From positions 62,001-126,000 of the forward strand of contig NZ_FRCK01000009.1 of the NCBI RefSeq assembly GCF_900142875.1: a stretch of DNA of 64,000 nt. The letters run 5' to 3'. This document shows, one piece after another, positions 42,066-50,992 of this stretch (position 1 is the stretch's first letter; each line of letters starts with the position of its first letter). The position numbers and the translations under genes are program-made. This DNA is from Paracoccus solventivorans. Lineage in GTDB: Bacteria; Pseudomonadota; Alphaproteobacteria; Rhodobacterales; Rhodobacteraceae. The notes below the pieces were generated by a model that was not told where the DNA came from, made no database searches, and saw only the letters and a list, made by a program, of their open reading frames with translations.

Positions 42066-43073
42066 TCACTTGTCCCGACGTGCCAGGTGATCGGCGCTGG
42101 CCCCCAGGAAGGCGCGGCAATGGGCGTCGTCGTCGTAATAGCGATCCTCGCCGCGCTGCCGCGACAGGACATAGAACACCGCCGTCTTCCAGGCGGCGAA
42201 GGCGGCGAACCAGTGCAGATCCGCCAGCGCCCGCCCGGTGCGCCCGGCATAGCGGGCCATCAGCTCTGAAATCGGCGGAAAGTCCGCCTGGTAAAGCGCC
42301 CGTCCCAGATCCTGCAACGGGGTGCGGGTGATCCCGGGGGCGGGATAGGCGATCATGAAATAGCCCAGGTCCAGCCGCGGGTCCCCCGTGGTGCTCAGCT
42401 CCCAGTCCAGCACGGTCACCAGCCGGGGCGGCAGGTCCGGGGCCCACATCAGGTTGCCCAGCCGGAAATCGCTGTGGACCACGCATTGCCGGGCGGCGTC
42501 GGGCACGCGGTCGTCCAATTGCTGCGCCATGGCGCGCAGCGCCGCGCCCTCGTGCCCGTCAAGCTGGGCGATCAGGCCGCGCATCATGGCGAAATGGGTG
42601 CGGTTGGCCTCGGGGTCGTCCAGCGGGCGCGAGGTGATCCGCGCGGCGTCGATGCCGTGCAGATCGGCCAGCGCGTCGATCATCGCATGGGCCATGCCGC
42701 GGGGGTCCCGGCGCAGCGGTTCCGGCAGGTCGCCGGACACCACGATGCCGGGGACATGCTCCATCACGTAAAGCGGCACCGCCAGCGCCTCGCCCGCTTC
42801 GGCCATCGCCAGCACACGCGGCGCCAGCGCCCCCGCCGTGTTAAGCTTGGCGATATGGCGCGCCTCGCGCAGCACGTCCGGCGCATTGGCGCGGATGACT
42901 GGCTGGTGGCGCAGGATCAGCCGCGAATCGCCCAGCTCGACCAGGGTGGTGATGTTGGAATGGCCTTCGCCGATGATCTTCAGCACCGGCCGTCCGTCTG
43001 GCGGCACCAGCTGGCGGGCCTTGAGCCAGGCGACCAGTCGGTCGCTGTCGGCTTCGGTCCAACTCCACTCCAT
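42066..43073 (-). CDS. APH/ACAD10-11-type phosphotransferase, putative hydroxyacyl-CoA kinase
   Basis: This 335-residue protein has the APH fold: LKIIGEGHSNITTLVEL in the ATP lobe, the catalytic loop CVVHSDFRLGNLMW, and VLDWELSTTGDPRLDLGY. The last two blocks match the kinase domains of ACAD10/ACAD11 and LvaA very well. These phosphorylate 4-hydroxyacyl-CoAs, after which the phosphate is eliminated. It is followed by a MaoC hydratase in the same operon. The start at 43073 is preferred; an upstream ATG at 43166 lies inside the operator region. Confidence 0.82.
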   Translation of the reverse strand: MEWSWTEADSDRLVAWLKARQLVPPDGRPVLKIIGEGHSNITTLVELGDSRLILRHQPVIRANAPDVLREARHIAKLNTAGALAPRVLAMAEAGEALAVPLYVMEHVPGIVVSGDLPEPLRRDPRGMAHAMIDALADLHGIDAARITSRPLDDPEANRTHFAMMRGLIAQLDGHEGAALRAMAQQLDDRVPDAARQCVVHSDFRLGNLMWAPDLPPRLVTVLDWELSTTGDPRLDLGYFMIAYPAPGITRTPLQDLGRALYQADFPPISELMARYAGRTGRALADLHWFAAFAAWKTAVFYVLSRQRGEDRYYDDDAHCRAFLGASADHLARRDK

Positions 43074-43130
43074 TTCATTGTCCTGTCTGCAAGTTTTCAT
43101 GTGCGGCAGCGGTGCCGGTCGAGCCTTTGA

Positions 43131-43208
43131 CTGCAAGCATATTATAATGCAAAGGATATAGTTCAAGCATAATGTTTAGCTTGCGTATAGTATGCAGTAG
43201 TGCATACT
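43131..43208. promoter_or_regulatory. Divergent operator cluster between kinase-like and HMGS-like operons
   Basis: Three elements occur in 78 bp. CTGCAAGCATAT is at 43131-43142. CAAGC and GCTTG arms lie about ten bases apart (around 43164-43183). A perfect 8-bp inverted repeat, AGTATGCA / TGCATACT, with a four-base spacer is at 43189-43208. A TATAAT-like -10 element on the minus strand (43141-43146) fits the kinase promoter. The density of half-sites suggests cooperative binding. Confidence 0.65.
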
Positions 43209-43231
43209 CCCCTTGCATCGGAGGAGAGGGC

Positions 43232-44674
43232 ATGGCCAACAGATCTATCCAAAGCACCGGCGCTTACCTGCCACTGCTGCGATTCGAGCGGAAGGCCGCG
43301 CGGGCGGAACTCTCCTGGGCGGGGTTGGGCGGCAACGGCAAGGGGCGGCGCACGGTCGCCGGCTGGGACGAGGATGCGCTGACCCAGGCGGTCGAGGCCG
43401 CGCGCGAGGCGCTTGCGCCCGCGCAGGGGCCGGTGGCGCGGGTGGTGTTCGCCTCGACCTCGGCCGCCTTTTCCGACCGCTCGCAGTCGGTGCTGCTGTC
43501 CGAGGCGCTGAATCTGCCGCGCGATGCGGAAACCGTCGATCTGGCCAACTGCCGCCGGTCCGCCGTGTCGGCCCTGCTGCGCGCCCTGCGCGGCCCCGAG
43601 GGGGTCGAGCTGATCGCTGCCGGCGAAAAGCGTGCCACCCAACCCGGCAGCGCCGCGAACCTGAGCTGGGGCGACGGCGCGGGGGCGGTCGTCGTCGGCG
43701 ACGGGCCGGGCATTGCGCGGCTGCGGGGCGCGGGGCGGGTCAATCTCGACCTGCTCGACAGCTATACCTCGGTCGCGCGCGGGCTTCCCTATGCCGCCGA
43801 AGAGCGGTTCACCCGCGACGTGATGCTGTCCGAGGCGCTGATCCCAGCCGCCAAGGCCGCGCTGGCCGAGGCCGGGCTGCGGGCCGAGGATGTCGCGCTG
43901 GCCGTGGTGCCCGAACCGGTGTCGGGGCTTTATGCCGCCGCCGCCCGCAAGCTGGGCCTGTCGGCGCCAAATGTCATTGACCGGCTGGCCCCCGAAGCCG
44001 GCGAGCTGGGCACCGCCGCGCCGCTGTTCGGGCTGGCGCTGGCGCTGGAGCAGGCCGAGCCGGGCCAGATCGTGCTGCTGGTGGGCTGCGGCAATGGCTG
44101 CGACGTGCTGCTGCTGGAGGTGACCACCAAGACCCACAATCGCCCGGCGCACCAAGCGCTGGACGAGGGTGTGCCCTTGACCAGCTATTCCCGCCTGCTG
44201 TCCCTGACCGGCGGCATCGACCTCGACTGGGGCCCGCGGGCCGAGGTGAACCAGAAGGTTTCCGCCAGCGTGCTGGCCCGCCACGGGCGCGAGATGCACG
44301 GCTTTGTCGGCGGCCGCGACCAGGGCGGCAACGTGCAGTTCCCCAAGACCCCGATGCCGGTCAACCCCGGGCTGGACGAAGCCGGCGCCTATCAGGACGT
44401 CATCCTGCGCGACGAGCCGGCCCGCGTGGTCTCGATCACCGCCGACCGGCTGAACTTCACCCCCGACCCGCCGTTCCACTTCGGCCTGGTGCAGTTCGAG
44501 AACGGCGCCCGCGTGGTGATGGAGCATTGCGACGTCGAGGGCGGGGCGCAGCAGGTCGGCGCCCCCTTGCGGATGCGGTTCCGCATCAAGGCCATCGACC
44601 GGCAGCGCCAGTTCCGCAGCTATTTCTGGAAGGCTGCGCCGCTGGCGCGTCCGCAGCTTGCAGCAAAGGAGTAA
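43232..44674 (+). CDS. HMG-CoA synthase/KAS III-like protein fused to a DUF35 OB-fold domain
   Basis: In this 480-residue protein residues 1-330 have the thiolase-superfamily fold of FabH/HMG-CoA synthase, with a candidate nucleophile Cys107 (DLANCRRSAVSALL). Residues about 345-478 are a DUF35 acyl-CoA-binding OB-fold. The rubredoxin-like zinc ribbon that usually opens DUF35 is recognisable in frame (NVQFPKTPMPVNPG) but all its Cys are gone. DUF35 proteins normally form complexes with thiolases, and a thiolase gene follows four bases later. Carbon-carbon cleavage or formation on a large acyl-CoA is likely. It is the first gene of a six-gene operon and has a GGAGGAG ribosome site. Confidence 0.8.
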   Translation: MANRSIQSTGAYLPLLRFERKAARAELSWAGLGGNGKGRRTVAGWDEDALTQAVEAAREALAPAQGPVARVVFASTSAAFSDRSQSVLLSEALNLPRDAETVDLANCRRSAVSALLRALRGPEGVELIAAGEKRATQPGSAANLSWGDGAGAVVVGDGPGIARLRGAGRVNLDLLDSYTSVARGLPYAAEERFTRDVMLSEALIPAAKAALAEAGLRAEDVALAVVPEPVSGLYAAAARKLGLSAPNVIDRLAPEAGELGTAAPLFGLALALEQAEPGQIVLLVGCGNGCDVLLLEVTTKTHNRPAHQALDEGVPLTSYSRLLSLTGGIDLDWGPRAEVNQKVSASVLARHGREMHGFVGGRDQGGNVQFPKTPMPVNPGLDEAGAYQDVILRDEPARVVSITADRLNFTPDPPFHFGLVQFENGARVVMEHCDVEGGAQQVGAPLRMRFRIKAIDRQRQFRSYFWKAAPLARPQLAAKE

Positions 44675-44678
44675 ACCC

Positions 44679-45872
44679 ATGGCGCAAGGCATCCGCGACA
44701 AGGCCGTCATCCTCGGCATGGGCTGCACCCGCTTTGGCGAGCGCTGGGACATGAGTTCCGACATGCTGATGGCCGAAGCCTTCGACGAGGCGCTGGCCGA
44801 CGCCGGCATCAGCCGCGACCAGATCGGCGCGGCCTGGCTGGGCTCGGCGCTGGACGACGTGAACGTCGGCAACTCGGCCATTCCGCTGGCGACGGCGCTG
44901 CGGCTGCCGCCGATGCCGGTCACGCGGGTCGAGAACATGTGCGCGACCGGGACCGAGGCGCTGCGGGCCGCGACCTATGCGGTCGCCTCGGGGGCGGTTG
45001 ATATTGCGCTGGCGCTGGGCGTCGAGAAGCTGAAGGATACCGGCTTCGGCGGCCTGCCGATCCGCACCAAGGGATCGGTCAACGACCTGTGGATGCCCTA
45101 TGGCTCGGCCCCCGGCACCTTCGCACAGCTGGCCGGGGCCTATGCGGCGCGCCACGGCATCGACGCGGGCGACCTGAAGCGGGCGATGGCGCATGTATCG
45201 TGGAAATCGCACCAGAACGGGGTCCATGCCGACAAGGCGCATCTGCGCAAGGCGGTTACCATGGAAACGATCCTGAACGCGCCGATGGTCGCCGATCCGC
45301 TGGGGCTTTACGACTGCTGCGGCGTCTCGGACGGCGCGGCGGCCGCGATCATCTGCACCCCCGAAATCGCCCGCAGCCTGTCGAAAGACGCGCTGGTCTC
45401 GGTCAAGTCGGTGCAGGTCTGCGCCTCGAACGGGTGGGAGATGCAGTATGGCGAATGGGACGGCTCTTACGTCCGCAACACCCGCATCGCCGCCGGCCGC
45501 GCCTATGACGAGGCGGGCATCACCCCCGCCGATCTGGGCCTGACCGAAGTCCATGACTGTTTCTCGATCACCGAGCTGGTGACGATGGAGGATCTGGGCC
45601 TGTCGCAGGACGGCCGGGCGGTGTTCGACGTGCTGGACGGAGCCTTCGACGCGGGCGGGCGGCTGCCCAGCCAGATCGACGGCGGGCTCAAGTGCTTCGG
45701 CCATCCGGTCGGCGCCTCGGGGCTGCGCATGGCCTACGAGGTCTACACCCAGCTCAAGGGCCGCGCCGGGGCGCGCCAGCTTGCGAATATCGACTTCGGC
45801 CTGACGCATAACCTGGGCGGGCAGCCGTCGAACTCGGTCGCGGCAGTGTCGGTGCTGGGGCGGCTGGAATAA
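44679..45872 (+). CDS. Thiolase (SCP-x/acetyl-CoA acetyltransferase type)
   Basis: This 397-residue thiolase has a nucleophilic Cys88 (VENMCATGTEALRA), TEVHDCFSITE, and GGLKCFGHPVGASG supplying the active-site His. It belongs to the SCP-x/archaeal-like branch that typically partners DUF35 proteins, as in BbsAB of anaerobic toluene degradation. It should cleave a beta-ketoacyl-CoA with CoA. It is in the operon 43232-49323 between the HMGS/DUF35 fusion and a MaoC hydratase. Confidence 0.88.
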   Translation: MAQGIRDKAVILGMGCTRFGERWDMSSDMLMAEAFDEALADAGISRDQIGAAWLGSALDDVNVGNSAIPLATALRLPPMPVTRVENMCATGTEALRAATYAVASGAVDIALALGVEKLKDTGFGGLPIRTKGSVNDLWMPYGSAPGTFAQLAGAYAARHGIDAGDLKRAMAHVSWKSHQNGVHADKAHLRKAVTMETILNAPMVADPLGLYDCCGVSDGAAAAIICTPEIARSLSKDALVSVKSVQVCASNGWEMQYGEWDGSYVRNTRIAAGRAYDEAGITPADLGLTEVHDCFSITELVTMEDLGLSQDGRAVFDVLDGAFDAGGRLPSQIDGGLKCFGHPVGASGLRMAYEVYTQLKGRAGARQLANIDFGLTHNLGGQPSNSVAAVSVLGRLE

Positions 45873-45886
45873 CAGGGGGAAAGCGC

Positions 45887-46339
45887 ATGGCAGGGAAGTA
45901 TTACGAAGAGCTCGAGGTCGGCGATGTCATCCGCCATGACGTGCGCCGCACGGTCACCGACTGGGACAACATGCAGTTCTCGACGATGACGATGAACCCG
46001 GCGGCGATCCATATCGACCACGACTATTGCCAGACGACCGAGTTCGGAAAGCCGCTGGTCAACAGCGTCTTCACGCTAGGGCTGGTGGTGGGCCTGTCGG
46101 TCGGCGACACCACGCTGGGCACCACCATCGGCAACCTGGGCTGGGAAGAGGTCAAGTTCCCCCGGCCGGTCTTCGCCGGCGACACCATCCGCGCCGAGAC
46201 CGAGGTGATCGCGCGACGCGAATCCAAATCGCGCCCGACGCAGGGCATCGTCACCTTTCTGCATCGCGGCCTGAACCAGCGCGACGAGGTGGTCTGCGAA
46301 TGCAGGCGCTTGGCCCTGATGATGAAGCGCCCGTCATGA
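45887..46339 (+). CDS. MaoC-family single-hotdog hydratase (mesaconyl-CoA hydratase-like)
   Basis: This 150-residue protein opens KYYEELEVGDVIRHDVRRTV and contains MNPAAIHIDHDYC and FAGDTIRAETEV, the MaoC pattern with His in IHIDHDY. The sequence style is close to mesaconyl-CoA hydratases and their itaconate-pathway relatives. The next gene, overlapping by ATGA, is a CitE-like lyase, the usual partner of such a hydratase. The pair would hydrate a branched enoyl-CoA and then cleave the product. Confidence 0.83.
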   Translation: MAGKYYEELEVGDVIRHDVRRTVTDWDNMQFSTMTMNPAAIHIDHDYCQTTEFGKPLVNSVFTLGLVVGLSVGDTTLGTTIGNLGWEEVKFPRPVFAGDTIRAETEVIARRESKSRPTQGIVTFLHRGLNQRDEVVCECRRLALMMKRPS

Positions 46340-47205
46340 GGCTGACATCGCTGCTGTTCGTCCCCGCCGACAGCGAAAAGAAATACCGCAAGGCGCGCGG
46401 GACCGCGGCCGACGGGCTGATCCTCGACCTCGAGGACAGCGTGGCCCCGCCCAACAAGGATGCCGCCCGCGCCATGGTGGCCGGCTGGCTGGACGAGGGT
46501 CTGGACGGCCCGGCGCTGTGGGTCCGCATCAACGCGCTGGACACCGGCCTCACGCTGGCCGATCTGGCGGCGGTGGTGCGGCCGGGGCTGGCCGGGATCA
46601 TCCTGCCCAAGGCCAGTGGCGGGCAGGATGTCGCGCAGCTGGGCCATTATCTGGACGCGCTGGAAGCCCGCGCCGGTCTGCCGGCGGGCGGCATCCGCAT
46701 CATCGTGGTGGCGACCGAGACCGCGCAGGCGATGTTCAACCTTGGCTCCTATGCGCCGGCGCATCCGCGGCTGGCGGCGCTGACCTGGGGGGCCGAGGAT
46801 CTGTCGGCGGTGGTCGGCGCCACCTCGAACAAGGGCGCGGATGGCGACTGGTCGCAGCCCTATCAGCTGGCGCGCAGCCTGTGCCTGATGGCGGCCGCCG
46901 CGGCCGAGGTGCCGGCGCTGGATACGCTTTACGCCGACTTCCGCAACGAATCCGGGCTGGTCGCCGCCTGCGGCGTGTCGCGGCGCGACGGTTTTGCCGG
47001 CCGGCTGGCGATCCACCCGGCCCAGGTCGAGCCGATCAACCGCGCCTTTGCCCCCTCGGACGAGGATCTGGCGCTGGCCGCCCGCATCGTTGCCGCCTTC
47101 GAGGCCGATCCCGGGCTCGGCACCATCGGCATCGACGGCAAGATGTACGACATCCCGCATCTGAAACAGGCGCGGCGGACCCTCGCCAGTGTGCAGAAAG
47201 GATAA
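46336..47205 (+). CDS. CitE-like (malyl/citramalyl-CoA-type) lyase
   Basis: This 289-residue HpcH/HpaI-family TIM barrel has LLFVPADSEKKYRKA at the start and LILDLEDSVAPPNK. Metal-binding residues are in VVATETAQAMFNL and TWGAEDLSAVVGA. The C-terminal GFAGRLAIHPAQVEPINRAF is a CitE-family signature. Such enzymes split 3-hydroxyacyl-CoAs such as malyl-, methylmalyl-, citramalyl- or HMG-like CoA into a CoA ester and glyoxylate or pyruvate. The start overlaps the MaoC stop (ATGA). Confidence 0.87.
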   Translation: MRLTSLLFVPADSEKKYRKARGTAADGLILDLEDSVAPPNKDAARAMVAGWLDEGLDGPALWVRINALDTGLTLADLAAVVRPGLAGIILPKASGGQDVAQLGHYLDALEARAGLPAGGIRIIVVATETAQAMFNLGSYAPAHPRLAALTWGAEDLSAVVGATSNKGADGDWSQPYQLARSLCLMAAAAAEVPALDTLYADFRNESGLVAACGVSRRDGFAGRLAIHPAQVEPINRAFAPSDEDLALAARIVAAFEADPGLGTIGIDGKMYDIPHLKQARRTLASVQKG

Positions 47206-47207
47206 CC

Positions 47208-48395
47208 ATGTCCCAGAGTAGCGATAAATCCGCTGAGGAACTGGCCGAGACCCGCGCCGCGATCCGCGAGGGCGTGCGCGCCGTCGCCTCGCGCTTCGAC
47301 GCCGATTACTGGCTGGAGCGTGATGAAGACGGGGTGTTTCCCCGCGAATACCACCGCGCCATGGCTGACGCCGGCTGGCTGGGCATCACCATGCCCGAGG
47401 AATACGGCGGCGCCGGGCTGGGCGTGACCGAGGCCGCCATCATGATGCACGAGGTCGCCAGTCACGGCGGCGGCATGGCCGCGACATCCTCGGTGCATAT
47501 CAACCTGTTCGGGCCGCATCCGATCGTGGTCCACGGCACCCATGAGCAGAAATCCGAATGGATCCCGCGGCTGATCGCGGGCTCGGATCAGGTCGCTTTC
47601 GGCTTTACCGAACCCGACGCAGGCCTGAACACCACCCGCATCAAGACTTTCGCCGAAAAGGTGCCGGGCGGTTACCGGGTGAACGGGCAGAAGGTCTGGA
47701 CCTCGACCGGGCAGGTCGCCAACAAGATCATGCTGCTGACCCGCACCACCAGGTTCGAGGATTGCAAGCGCCCGACCGACGGCATCACCATCTTCTACAC
47801 CGATCTCGACCGCAGCAGGATCGACGTGCAGCGCATCCCCAAGATGGGCCGCAAGGCGGTGGATTCGAACGCCATCTTCATCGACGACCTGTTCATTCCC
47901 GACGAACACCGCATCGGCGACGAGGGCAGGGGGTTCAGCTACATCCTCGACAGCCTCAACCCCGAGCGGGTGCTGATCGCGGTCGAGGCCATCGGCATCG
48001 GCCAGGACGCGCTGCGCCGGGCCACCCAATACGCCAAGGAACGCGTGGTCTTCGACCGCCCCATCGGCCAGAATCAGGCCATCCAGCACCCGCTGGCCGA
48101 ACGCTGGATGTATCTGGAATCCGCCTGGCTGATGGCGATGAAGGCGGCCGAGCTTTACGACGCCGGCAAACCCTGCGGGGCCGAGGCGAACGCCGCCAAG
48201 TTCCTGGGCGCGCGCGCCGGATATGAGGCCTGCGAACGCGCCATCTTCACCATGGGCGGCTTTGGCTATGCCAAGGAATACCATGTCGAGCGGCTGTTCC
48301 GCGAGGTGGCGGTGACCCGCATCGCCCCGATCACCGAACAGCTGATCTCCAGCTTCATCGCCGAGAAGGTTCTCGGCCTGCCGAAATCCTACTGA
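47208..48395 (+). CDS. Acyl-CoA dehydrogenase
   Basis: This 395-residue flavoenzyme has GFTEPDAGLNTTRIKT in the beta domain and YAKERVVFDRPIGQNQ in the C-terminal domain. The MCAD Glu376 position is Pro (RIAPITEQLISS), but Glu253 in LNPERVLIAVEAIG occupies the LCAD/isovaleryl-CoA dehydrogenase site, so it should be active. It starts three bases after the lyase stop. It likely supplies the enoyl-CoA for the MaoC hydratase in the same operon. Confidence 0.88.
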   Translation: MSQSSDKSAEELAETRAAIREGVRAVASRFDADYWLERDEDGVFPREYHRAMADAGWLGITMPEEYGGAGLGVTEAAIMMHEVASHGGGMAATSSVHINLFGPHPIVVHGTHEQKSEWIPRLIAGSDQVAFGFTEPDAGLNTTRIKTFAEKVPGGYRVNGQKVWTSTGQVANKIMLLTRTTRFEDCKRPTDGITIFYTDLDRSRIDVQRIPKMGRKAVDSNAIFIDDLFIPDEHRIGDEGRGFSYILDSLNPERVLIAVEAIGIGQDALRRATQYAKERVVFDRPIGQNQAIQHPLAERWMYLESAWLMAMKAAELYDAGKPCGAEANAAKFLGARAGYEACERAIFTMGGFGYAKEYHVERLFREVAVTRIAPITEQLISSFIAEKVLGLPKSY

Positions 48396-48405
48396 GAGGG
48401 CCATC

Positions 48406-49323
48406 ATGACCAAGGCAATGCAGGGCAAGGTGGTCCTGGTAACCGGCGCCGGCCGCGGCGTCGGGCGCGGCATCGCGCTGGACATGGCGCGGGCCGGGGC
48501 GGCGGTGGTGGTCAACGACCTGGGCGTGGCGCTGAGCGGCGCCTCGGAAAGCGGCCTCAGCCCGGCGCAGGAGGTGGTGGCCGAGATCGAGGCCATGGGC
48601 GGCCAGGCCATCGCCGACGGTCATTCGGTCGCCGACTGGGACGGCGCGCAGGCGATGGTGCAGTCGGCGCTTGACACCTTCGGCCGCATCGATGCGGTGG
48701 TGAACAACGCCGGCAACCTGCGCGACGTGCTGTTCCACCGCATGTCGCAGGACGAGTTCGATTCCGTCGTCGCCGTGCATCTGAAGGGCACCTTCAACGT
48801 CAGCCGCGCCGCCGCCCCGCATTTCAAGGAACAGGGCTCGGGCGCCTATGTGCACATGACCTCGACCTCGGGGCTGATCGGCAATCTGGGGCAGGCGAAC
48901 TATACCGCCGCCAAGCTGGGCATTGCCGGGCTGTCCAAGGCCATCGCCATCGACATGCAGCGTTTCGGCGTGCGCTCGAACGCGGTCGCCCCATTCGCCT
49001 GGACGCGCATGGTGTCCTCGATCCCCGACGAGACGCCCGAGCAGAAGAAGCGCGTCGAGGGGCTGAAAAAGCTGGTCGCCGAAAAGATCGCGCCTTTCGT
49101 GGTGGCGCTGACCTCGGACGCGGGCAGCGAGGTCACCGGCCAGATCTTCGGCGTGCGCAACAACGAAATCTACCTGTTCTCGCAGCCGCGCCCGATCCGC
49201 ACCGCCCATACCTCGGACGGCTGGACGCCCGAGGCCGTGGCCGAACGGGTGTTCCCGATGTTCCGCAACGACTTCTACCCGCTGCACAAGTCGGGCGATG
49301 TGTTCACCTGGGACCCGGTCTGA
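48406..49323 (+). CDS. SDR, 3-hydroxyacyl-CoA dehydrogenase type (MFE-2-like)
   Basis: This 305-residue SDR has TGAGRGVGRGIAL, the characteristic VVVNDLGVALSGA of the peroxisomal multifunctional enzyme 2 dehydrogenase domain, NNAG, and the active site GQANYTAAKLG. Its length exceeds a basic SDR by about 50 residues at the C-terminus (VFPMFRNDFYPLHKSGDVF). It is the last gene of the 43232 operon. The family oxidises (R)-3-hydroxyacyl-CoA to the keto form that the thiolase then cleaves. Confidence 0.87.
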   Translation: MTKAMQGKVVLVTGAGRGVGRGIALDMARAGAAVVVNDLGVALSGASESGLSPAQEVVAEIEAMGGQAIADGHSVADWDGAQAMVQSALDTFGRIDAVVNNAGNLRDVLFHRMSQDEFDSVVAVHLKGTFNVSRAAAPHFKEQGSGAYVHMTSTSGLIGNLGQANYTAAKLGIAGLSKAIAIDMQRFGVRSNAVAPFAWTRMVSSIPDETPEQKKRVEGLKKLVAEKIAPFVVALTSDAGSEVTGQIFGVRNNEIYLFSQPRPIRTAHTSDGWTPEAVAERVFPMFRNDFYPLHKSGDVFTWDPV

Positions 49324-49538
49324 ACCCGGCGCGAACCGATGCCGGCGGGGCGCTCGCTGGACGGGGCGCGCTGCCGGTCCGCGGGCGGGCCGGCGGCGCG
49401 GTGATGGCGCTGGCCGGGCTGTTGCTAAAGCGCGCCCGGAACGCTGATCCTCGACGCTGCTGGCAAGCCCGCGCCATCACCTATGCCCGCATCTGGCCGA
49501 CAGGACGCCGTCCCCACTCGGTCCCTCCGGCACAGCTT

Positions 49539-50543
49539 TCACCTAATTTCAGATACGGACCCTGCGGCGCGATCGTCCCCGTCGAAGCGAAAGATCCAGC
49601 CCATCGTCTCGCGGTGACGATCCAGCTTTGCGGGCAGCTTGAGCAGGTCGCCGGGGCGGTTCCGGTATCCGGCGAAGATAACCGGGCGCAGGGCGGCGCT
49701 GACAGCTTGGTAGGTTTCGGGGATGCCGTCCTGCTGCAGATCGCCCATCTGCGGATGATCCCCGGCGCGGACGACGATGCCGCCGTCGAAATCATGCAGG
49801 GAAAACCCGGGCGCGGCCGGGGCGATCTCGGACCACGCCCGGGACAGGCGTTCGGCAAGCCGCTCGCGCCCGCCGATGGCCGCCAGCGCGGCCTCGCCCA
49901 GCACGGTCAGCCAGTTCACCGCCTGGATGCAGCCGGGCTTCCGGTTCAGGTTGAACGCGCCGAGATGGTCGAGCCCGCAAAATCGCGACAGGACCGGCCA
50001 GCTTTCATCGGGCCATTGCAGCTCCATTCCCGGCTCTGCAATCAGGGCGAAACCGGCGGTTCCGTAATCGGGCCTGACCATCGACGCCCATTCCACCACG
50101 GCGGCAACATGGCGGTCGGGGTCTTCCTTGATGGCCGAGGCGGGCGTGGCGGCGGTGAAATAGGACAGCAGCTCTGGCGCATAATCCCCGGGCAGCTGGG
50201 CGGTGGCGTGCCAGAGGGGGATCTTCCGATCCTCGCAGACCGTGATCCCGAACACCTCGCCGGGCGCAGCTTTGGCTGCCTGCTGGCGCTGCCGTTCCGG
50301 GAAATCCGCCCGGGCGATGTTCGCCAGGCGCTTGGAGCCGTTGGGCAGGATGCGGGTGAGATGCGGGCCGGCAAGCCGGGCATAGGCGGCCAGCGCCTCG
50401 ACCGCCGCGACCCGCACCTGCGGCCGGGTGCCGCCGGGGAAAAACAGCTGCGTCTGCAGGCCGATGCGCAAGACCGGATTGCCGCTGTGGCGGTGGGGGA
50501 TCAGCGCCTCGTCGAGGTTTTCGTAATCGGTGCGGCGATCCAT
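49539..50543 (-). CDS. DUF3396 / type VI immunity-family protein
   Basis: This 334-residue soluble protein starts MDRRTDYENLDEAL. Family landmarks are IQAVNWLTVLGEAALAAIGG (about residues 208-227), GGIVVRAGDHPQMGDLQQDG and PETYQAVSAALRPVIF. DUF3396 proteins act as immunity factors against type VI secreted effectors. No effector, VgrG or other T6SS gene is nearby, so this may be an orphan immunity gene. It interrupts the catabolic theme and reads on the opposite strand to the operon before it. Confidence 0.75.
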   Translation of the reverse strand: MDRRTDYENLDEALIPHRHSGNPVLRIGLQTQLFFPGGTRPQVRVAAVEALAAYARLAGPHLTRILPNGSKRLANIARADFPERQRQQAAKAAPGEVFGITVCEDRKIPLWHATAQLPGDYAPELLSYFTAATPASAIKEDPDRHVAAVVEWASMVRPDYGTAGFALIAEPGMELQWPDESWPVLSRFCGLDHLGAFNLNRKPGCIQAVNWLTVLGEAALAAIGGRERLAERLSRAWSEIAPAAPGFSLHDFDGGIVVRAGDHPQMGDLQQDGIPETYQAVSAALRPVIFAGYRNRPGDLLKLPAKLDRHRETMGWIFRFDGDDRAAGSVSEIR

Positions 50544-50992
50544 GCTCAGCCCCGTGGCCGAAGCATCGGAAGCACAGTGGCGCGCCGGGCGCCGCCAGCA
50601 GACAGCCGGGCAAGCGCCATGGAACCGGGCAGGTCTTGGGCAGGGCGGGTTTCGGCCATGGGGTCAGCTCCGATGCTTCATTCGGGCCAATCGTAACGGT
50701 TCGGACAGCACAGCGAAGGCGCGTGTCCCCTCACTGGACGGCTAGGCTATCTCACCGGCGAAATCAAACGCAGGCGCCGGAAGCAGCCTCGGCCCATGAT
50801 CCGGGCGGAGGGCAGGAGGAGTAGGTGCCCCCGGGCTGGGATGGAACGGATATTGCGCCCTTGGCACCAAATGGCGGATCATCAAGGGGTGAGTGTTTCC
50901 GGACCTGCTGCCCGGCTGCGATCCCGGCCCAAAAGGTCGCCGGCGTGCCTCTGGAAGGCCGCAGGGCGGCGGCAGGATGCGAGGGGGAAAAG
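50544..50992. other. Non-coding stretch between the DUF3396 gene and an unknown gene
   Basis: In these 449 bp I see no gene with recognisable similarity; short frames on both strands look like composition-driven shadows. The sequence is GC-rich like its surroundings. It probably holds both promoters, with no motif I can name. Confidence 0.4.
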
